64,000 nucleotides of DNA, from positions 3,596,001 to 3,660,000 of the forward strand of contig OZ252110.1 of NCBI GenBank assembly GCA_965248545.1, given 5' to 3'. Made by a program: the position numbers and the translations under genes. Positions 59,427 to 64,000 of this stretch are shown here, in pieces (positions within the stretch are counted from its first letter, which is position 1; every line of letters begins with the position of its first letter). A model generated the notes under the pieces. The model searched no databases and had not been told where the DNA came from. It saw only the letters and a list, made by a program, of their open reading frames with translations. Source of the DNA: Alteromonas_E sp965248545. Lineage in GTDB: Bacteria > Pseudomonadota > Gammaproteobacteria > Enterobacterales > Alteromonadaceae.

Positions 59427-61373
59427 TTAATTCAGCGCACTTTCTAATTCATCCCAACGGCCATATGCATCTTCTAATCGCTGCTCAACATCAGCTAACG
59501 CCTGCAATACGGGCGAAGTCTCTTCATTGGACCGGGTAAAAAAATCAGGAGTGTTAATTTTCTCTTGTAATTCTGCTTGTTCAGACTCAAGCGTGTTAAT
59601 CAGTTCAGGTAGCGCGTCTAGTTCACGCTGATCTTTGTATGATAACTTTTTGTTTCGCTTGGTAGAAGCCTGAGTTTGCGATTGTGCTGTTTGCTTGTCG
59701 GTATGACCAGCGTCAGCCGCTTTAGTTTCATTATTTTTTGTGCCATATGAGGCAGCCTGTTTGGCTTTTTCAGCAGCTTGATCATACCAAGCTTTTACAT
59801 CTGAATAGCCGCCAACAAATTCTTTGACACTTCCTCCGCCTTCGAAAAATAGACTTGAGCTTACAACGTTATCAACAAATTCACGGTCGTGACTGACTAA
59901 AATAACGGTGCCTTCATAGTCAACCAATAGTGACTCGAGTAATTCGAGTGTTTCTACATCAAGGTCGTTTGTCGGCTCGTCCAAAATCAGTAGGTTAGAC
60001 GGCTTTAGCATTAATCGAGCGAGCATTAAGCGGTTTTTCTCGCCTCCTGACAAGGCTCTAACCGGGACATTTGCGCGCTCTGGCGAAAATAAATAATCCT
60101 GTAAGTAACTCATCACATGCCGAGGTTGGCCATTTACCATTAAATCACGTTTACCATCACCGATAGTATCAATCACGGTTTTATCGAGATCCAACGCGCT
60201 TCGGTGTTGGTCAAAATAAGCGACCTCAATATTAACCCCTTGTTTAACACTGCCATGTTGTGGGGTTAACTCGCCTAACAACAATTTGATCAGCGTACTC
60301 TTCCCGCAGCCATTTGGGCCGATTATCGCGACTTTATCGCCGCGCAGAATGGATAAGTCCAACCCTTTGATCAATGGTCTTGTGTCGATGGCATAGGTTA
60401 AATCGGACGACTCAAACACACGTTTACCAGAACGCGACGACTGGTTTTGATTGATCTTGGCGTTACCAACCACGCCGCGACGTGCCTTTCGCTCTTCGCG
60501 CAGCGCCTTTAGCGCTCTGACGCGACCTTCATTACGGGTGCGGCGGGCCTTAATTCCTTGGCGTATCCATGCCTCTTCTTTCGCGAGCTTCTTATCAAAC
60601 TCGGCGTTTTGTTCCGCTTCTACATCAAGATCATGGGCTTTCTTGGTTAAATACTCAGCATAATCGCCGGGGTAACTGGTTAACTTGCCACGGTCGAGAT
60701 CGACAATACGCGTCGCCATATTGCGAATGAAGGCGCGGTCATGTGAGATAAAGACAATACTACCGTTGAATGCTTTTAAGTGCGTTTCTAACCACTGAAT
60801 CATTTCAATGTCGAGATGGTTAGTCGGTTCATCTAACAACAATACGTCTGGGTCACCGACTAATGCGCGAGCCAACGCGGCTTTGCGACGCCAGCCGCCG
60901 GATAGTGTCGACAAGCTCTGATTGGCATCCAAGTTCAACATGGTTAGCACATTTGCGATTTGTTGTTCTAACTGCCACGCGTTCTGAGCCTCTAGCGCTT
61001 CTTGCAACGCCTGCAACTTGTTCAATTGCTTCTCACTAGGGTCGACAGTGATCACCTGGGTTTGCGCAAAGTACTGTTTAATCAACTCTCCGGCTTCGCT
61101 CAAACCCTCAGCGACGTAATCAAACATACTGATATCGACGCTCTCGGGCGGGTCTTGCGGCAAACGTGCAATTTTTGTGTTGTTTGGAACAACTCTTACA
61201 CCATCATCGAAGGTCACTTCATGGGCTAAAACCCCCATCAATGTCGATTTTCCACTGCCATTGCGACCAACAATACAAACGCGTTCGTTCGGTTGTAGCG
61301 TAAAGTCGATAGAATCAAGTAATGGTGGCGAGCCGTAAAATACTGACAGCTGCTTAAGTTGAATCAAACTCAC
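59427..61373 (-). CDS. uup: ABC-F ATPase Uup
   Basis: A 648-residue cytosolic ABC-F protein with two ATPase domains: GRNGSGKSTLMG, LSGGWRRKAALARAL and LLLDEPTNHLD in the first; GPNGCGKSTLIK, LSGGEKNRLMLARLML and LILDEPTNDLD in the second. A basic linker lies between (residues 255-315), and the C-terminal coiled coil (from about residue 575) is the Uup DNA- or ribosome-binding tail. No membrane domain is present. It acts in ribosome or replication quality control. It overlaps the glutaredoxin-like gene by 4 bp. Confidence 0.94.
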   Translation of the reverse strand: MSLIQLKQLSVFYGSPPLLDSIDFTLQPNERVCIVGRNGSGKSTLMGVLAHEVTFDDGVRVVPNNTKIARLPQDPPESVDISMFDYVAEGLSEAGELIKQYFAQTQVITVDPSEKQLNKLQALQEALEAQNAWQLEQQIANVLTMLNLDANQSLSTLSGGWRRKAALARALVGDPDVLLLDEPTNHLDIEMIQWLETHLKAFNGSIVFISHDRAFIRNMATRIVDLDRGKLTSYPGDYAEYLTKKAHDLDVEAEQNAEFDKKLAKEEAWIRQGIKARRTRNEGRVRALKALREERKARRGVVGNAKINQNQSSRSGKRVFESSDLTYAIDTRPLIKGLDLSILRGDKVAIIGPNGCGKSTLIKLLLGELTPQHGSVKQGVNIEVAYFDQHRSALDLDKTVIDTIGDGKRDLMVNGQPRHVMSYLQDYLFSPERANVPVRALSGGEKNRLMLARLMLKPSNLLILDEPTNDLDVETLELLESLLVDYEGTVILVSHDREFVDNVVSSSLFFEGGGSVKEFVGGYSDVKAWYDQAAEKAKQAASYGTKNNETKAADAGHTDKQTAQSQTQASTKRNKKLSYKDQRELDALPELINTLESEQAELQEKINTPDFFTRSNEETSPVLQALADVEQRLEDAYGRWDELESALN

Positions 61374-61600
61374 TGAATGAATGTCTCCAATTGCTGTTTA
61401 TCAAATGGCCAGCCGAGTTCTTGTTGAGTGTCTTCCCGGCGCAATACCGGGATACGAACCGCATACAAATGATAATATTCTGTATTGTCGCGAATATTGA
61501 CCTTTTCGACCGTCAATGTTGACCCGTCAAGACTATTGATGACGTCCACAGCCAAATCACACAAATGGCACTGTGGACCGGTAAACAAGGTTAGTTTCAT
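61370..61600 (-). CDS. Glutaredoxin-like (DUF836) protein
   Basis: A 76-residue thioredoxin-fold protein with an active-site-like CHLC at about 12-15 (TGPQCHLCDLA) and the cis-proline region RIPVLRRED. It is the small glutaredoxin/DUF836 family member that sits between uup and rlmKL in many gammaproteobacteria. It may act as a thiol-disulfide oxidoreductase. It overlaps the neighbouring genes on both sides by 4 bp, so it is tightly coupled. Confidence 0.9.
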   Translation of the reverse strand: MKLTLFTGPQCHLCDLAVDVINSLDGSTLTVEKVNIRDNTEYYHLYAVRIPVLRREDTQQELGWPFDKQQLETFIQ

Positions 61601-63702
61601 TTAGTTAAAATCCAACACTGATGGATCTTGGGGTTGCGTTTAAAATCTTCAGGGAGCGTTTTTGCGGAAATGTTTTCTAGCGTAAACCCTACGTTGGTGA
61701 GCGCATCTTCATCTAACCGAAAACTCCGCAGATTGTTCGAAAACACAATTTCGCCACCGTCGTTTAAGCAGTCATAAGCTTGCGTCAGCAATTTTACGTG
61801 GTCCCGTTGAACATCCCAGGTACCTTCCATGCGCTTTGAATTAGAAAACGACGGTGGGTCAATGAACATTAAATCAAACGTCTGTTGATGCTGTTCAAAC
61901 CAGGTCACGCAATTAGCCTGAACGAATTGATATCCCCCTTTCAAGCCATTCAACGTAAAGTTGCGCTTGGCCCAATCGAGATATGTATTCGACATGTCTA
62001 CCGTGGTAACGGTCCGGGCCCCCCGCAGCGCACAATGCACCGATACACTGCCGGTGTAGCTGAATAAGTTGAGAACATCTTTACCCTTAGCCTTTTGTGC
62101 GACTAACTGACGTGTTGAGCGATGGTCTAAAAACAGACCGCAATCAAGATAGTCGGTCGGATTGACGTAAAACTGGGCGCCATTTTCATGAACCGTTATG
62201 AACGTCTTTTGCGTCGCTTGGCGCTGGTACTGTGAACTACCCTTCTGTTGAGAGCGGACTTTAACGGCAATCTTATCAGCCGCAAACCCGGTTACACTCG
62301 GCAATTGGATAATAATGTCATTCAGACGACGACGGGCCTTTTCTGCCGGAATGTTTTTGGGTGGCGCATATTCTTGCACTACCAACCAATCAGCATACAC
62401 ATCGATTGCAACGTTGTAGTCCGGTAAATCGGCATCGTATATTCGATAAGCATTGGTGTCGGTTTGCTTTAAGAAGCGTTGCAATTGTTTGAGGTTTTTC
62501 TTTAAACGGTTGGCAAATTCATTGTTCCCTGAATCTGTCAACACACGCTGGTTGGCCTCGTCCATGATGAAATTAGCGAGCTTACACTCAAGCTTACCAT
62601 TCATAAGGGCGTATTCATTTTTCGCTCTTAACTTCAACTGGCGCAACAGATCCCTTTGCGAGCTCAATAAACTAATCTGCCAGTCTGGATATTGTTGCTT
62701 TAACTGCAAACCCCATTGATTGAAAAATGGTACTAACGTCGCGAGATCACTGAGTCGCTCACCGTATGGAGGATTACTGACAATGTAACCTGCCTCACCG
62801 ACATCGGGGTTAAACGCTAGCGCGTCTTGCTGAGAAAACTGAATTGCTTGAAAAACACCGGCCTGATCAGCGTTGCGTTTGGCAATCTGGATCATGGACG
62901 GCTGGTTGTCATTGGCCACTATTTTAACGTCAGTGGTTTTTACCGATTGTTGCGCGTGTTCTACCAACGACTGCCACAGCCGTTCATCGTGATTTAACCA
63001 CTTTGTGAATCCCCAGCGTTTGCGGGTCAGCCCTGGCGCTTTATTCATGGCTATTTGCGCAGCTTCAATTGCGATCGTTCCGGAGCCACACATAGGATCG
63101 ATTAACGGTTTATGTCGAGCTTTAGTCCATCCTGAACGGATTAGCAGTGCGCTAGCAACGTGCTCTTTTAGCGGCGCTTCACCTGTTTCAGAACGGTAAC
63201 CGCGCTGATGCAGACTCCCGCCCGCCATATCAATCCCAATGGTAACTTTATCGCGCCACAATCGTGCTTGGATAGTGAATCCAGGTGCTAGTTTGTCAAC
63301 ACTGGGCCTGGAAAGACCGGCTTCAGTAAAACGATCAACAACTGCATCTTTGAGCCGCTGCGCCGAAAACTGGCTATTGCTTAGCGCCCTATTGGTACCT
63401 GAAAAATTCACCAAAAAGTCGGTTGATGAATCAAACTGTGCACTCCAGTCAATACTGTTGGCCGTTTCATAGAGCTGTTGAGCATTATCGGAAGGACCTT
63501 CGGCTAACACCCAAATAACCCGGTTTGCCAAGCGTGACCACAAACACAAACGATAAGCGTCAGCCAAGCTGGCTTCGGTTATAACCTGTCCGGGTTTCAG
63601 TTGCACACTTAACTCAGGACACAAATCGAGTACTTCTTGTTTTAATAACTCATCCAGACCGCGACTCGTCGTCAAGATTATTTTGTTTAGTGACTGACTC
63701 AC
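61597..63702 (-). CDS. rlmL: Bifunctional 23S rRNA methyltransferase RlmKL
   Basis: A 701-residue fusion enzyme. The N-terminal THUMP domain (residues 40-160) precedes an RlmL methyltransferase with DPMCGSGTIAIEA and VSNPPYGERL (N2-methylation of G2445). The C-terminal RlmK domain has NLFSYTGSVSVHCA and FIDPPSFSNSKRM (N7-methylation of G2069). Both activities are in one chain, as in E. coli. It is the first gene of the rlmKL-glutaredoxin-uup operon. Confidence 0.96.
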   Translation of the reverse strand: MSQSLNKIILTTSRGLDELLKQEVLDLCPELSVQLKPGQVITEASLADAYRLCLWSRLANRVIWVLAEGPSDNAQQLYETANSIDWSAQFDSSTDFLVNFSGTNRALSNSQFSAQRLKDAVVDRFTEAGLSRPSVDKLAPGFTIQARLWRDKVTIGIDMAGGSLHQRGYRSETGEAPLKEHVASALLIRSGWTKARHKPLIDPMCGSGTIAIEAAQIAMNKAPGLTRKRWGFTKWLNHDERLWQSLVEHAQQSVKTTDVKIVANDNQPSMIQIAKRNADQAGVFQAIQFSQQDALAFNPDVGEAGYIVSNPPYGERLSDLATLVPFFNQWGLQLKQQYPDWQISLLSSQRDLLRQLKLRAKNEYALMNGKLECKLANFIMDEANQRVLTDSGNNEFANRLKKNLKQLQRFLKQTDTNAYRIYDADLPDYNVAIDVYADWLVVQEYAPPKNIPAEKARRRLNDIIIQLPSVTGFAADKIAVKVRSQQKGSSQYQRQATQKTFITVHENGAQFYVNPTDYLDCGLFLDHRSTRQLVAQKAKGKDVLNLFSYTGSVSVHCALRGARTVTTVDMSNTYLDWAKRNFTLNGLKGGYQFVQANCVTWFEQHQQTFDLMFIDPPSFSNSKRMEGTWDVQRDHVKLLTQAYDCLNDGGEIVFSNNLRSFRLDEDALTNVGFTLENISAKTLPEDFKRNPKIHQCWILTK

Positions 63703-63738
63703 ATTTGCCCCTTAATTGTGCTGCAATCGAGTGTTAGC

Positions 63739-64000
63739 CTAAAGAGCATTAACGATATCCTTAACCAATTTCGGGCCTTGATAGATCAACGCTGAGTACA
63801 CTTGCACCAAACTGGCACCGGCTTCTAAGCGCTGTTTCGCAGTTGTTGGGCTATCAATACCGCCCACCCCAATGATTGGCATTCTTTGCTCCAGTGCGTC
63901 AGCTAAAACACGGGTTACGTGAAGACTCTTGTCGGTTAATACTGAACCGGACAGACCGCCAGCCTCATTCGCATATTGGAGTCCTTCAACGGGGGCGCGC
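63739..64000 (-). CDS. pyrD: Dihydroorotate dehydrogenase PyrD, C-terminal fragment
   Basis: The last 86 or so codons are in the window; the start lies beyond position 64000. The reading GLSGSVLTDKSLHVTRVLAD, then MPIIGVGGIDSPTTAKQRLEAGASLVQVYSALIYQGP to the stop, is the FMN-phosphate-binding end of class 2 PyrD, the quinone-linked membrane-associated enzyme of pyrimidine synthesis. It is next to rlmKL on the same strand, the conserved order in E. coli and relatives. Confidence 0.95.
   Translation of the reverse strand, partial: RAPVEGLQYANEAGGLSGSVLTDKSLHVTRVLADALEQRMPIIGVGGIDSPTTAKQRLEAGASLVQVYSALIYQGPKLVKDIVNAL

Overview
The window looks like chromosomal DNA of a free-living marine gammaproteobacterium, most likely of the order Alteromonadales. 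Evidence: the cbb3 oxidase operon, large TonB-dependent receptors, a beta-propeller phytase, the acnD/prpF type of methylcitrate cluster, several photolyases, and the conserved order fabA - rmf - DUF3466 - uup - glutaredoxin - rlmKL - pyrD. No rRNA, tRNA, CRISPR array or intact insertion sequence was seen. Assignments rest on reading motifs and gene order; no database search was run.

Layout. 1-4 kb: cbb3-type cytochrome c oxidase (ccoNOQP, then ccoH and the start of ccoI, minus strand) with an FNR-type box upstream. 4-7.8 kb: a membrane-anchored unknown, a paired bacterioferritin operon with a Fur-like box, a Kef-type antiporter and an unknown coiled-coil protein. 7.8-11.1 kb: hydrolase, short-chain dehydrogenase and Baeyer-Villiger-type monooxygenase in one operon. 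11.2-14.6 kb: VOC protein, small exported protein, MarR regulator and BetT-like BCCT transporter. 14.9-20.4 kb: TonB receptor, TPR-sulfotransferase and two small proteins.

20.4-27 kb is the accessory region. It opens with a near-perfect dif site (20452-20479), the XerC/XerD site normally found once at the replication terminus. About 1.1 kb further on, the XerC half and centre of that site are repeated beside an unrelated XerD arm (21577-21604). Between the two lie a methyltransferase gene and the frameshifted end of what looks like a filamentous-phage replication protein. This is the signature of an element integrated by host Xer recombinases. Beyond it are a second methyltransferase, an SRPBCC protein, a TolB-like propeller, a DUF6326-like protein, a MAPEG protein and a LysR regulator that seems to start at ATT.

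27.4-35.7 kb carries sensing genes: two periplasmic binding proteins, two GGDEF proteins (one with a degenerate active site), a SYLF lipoprotein, a CPBP protease, a CZB chemoreceptor and an AraC regulator. 36-40.7 kb is a TonB receptor followed by a dual-propeller phytase, probably for phytate phosphorus and its chelated metals. 40.8-48 kb is an Lrp regulator and the 2-methylcitrate (propionate) operon gntR-prpB-prpC-acnD-prpF, with two identical palindromic operators upstream. 48-49.7 kb has two STAS-like small proteins around a PhnA/YjdM-type protein. 49.9-55.9 kb is a divergent cluster of four photolyase/cryptochrome genes plus a DUF2256 zinc-ribbon gene of 46 residues. 56-64 kb is the conserved fabA-to-pyrD block, with a FabR-type operator before fabA.
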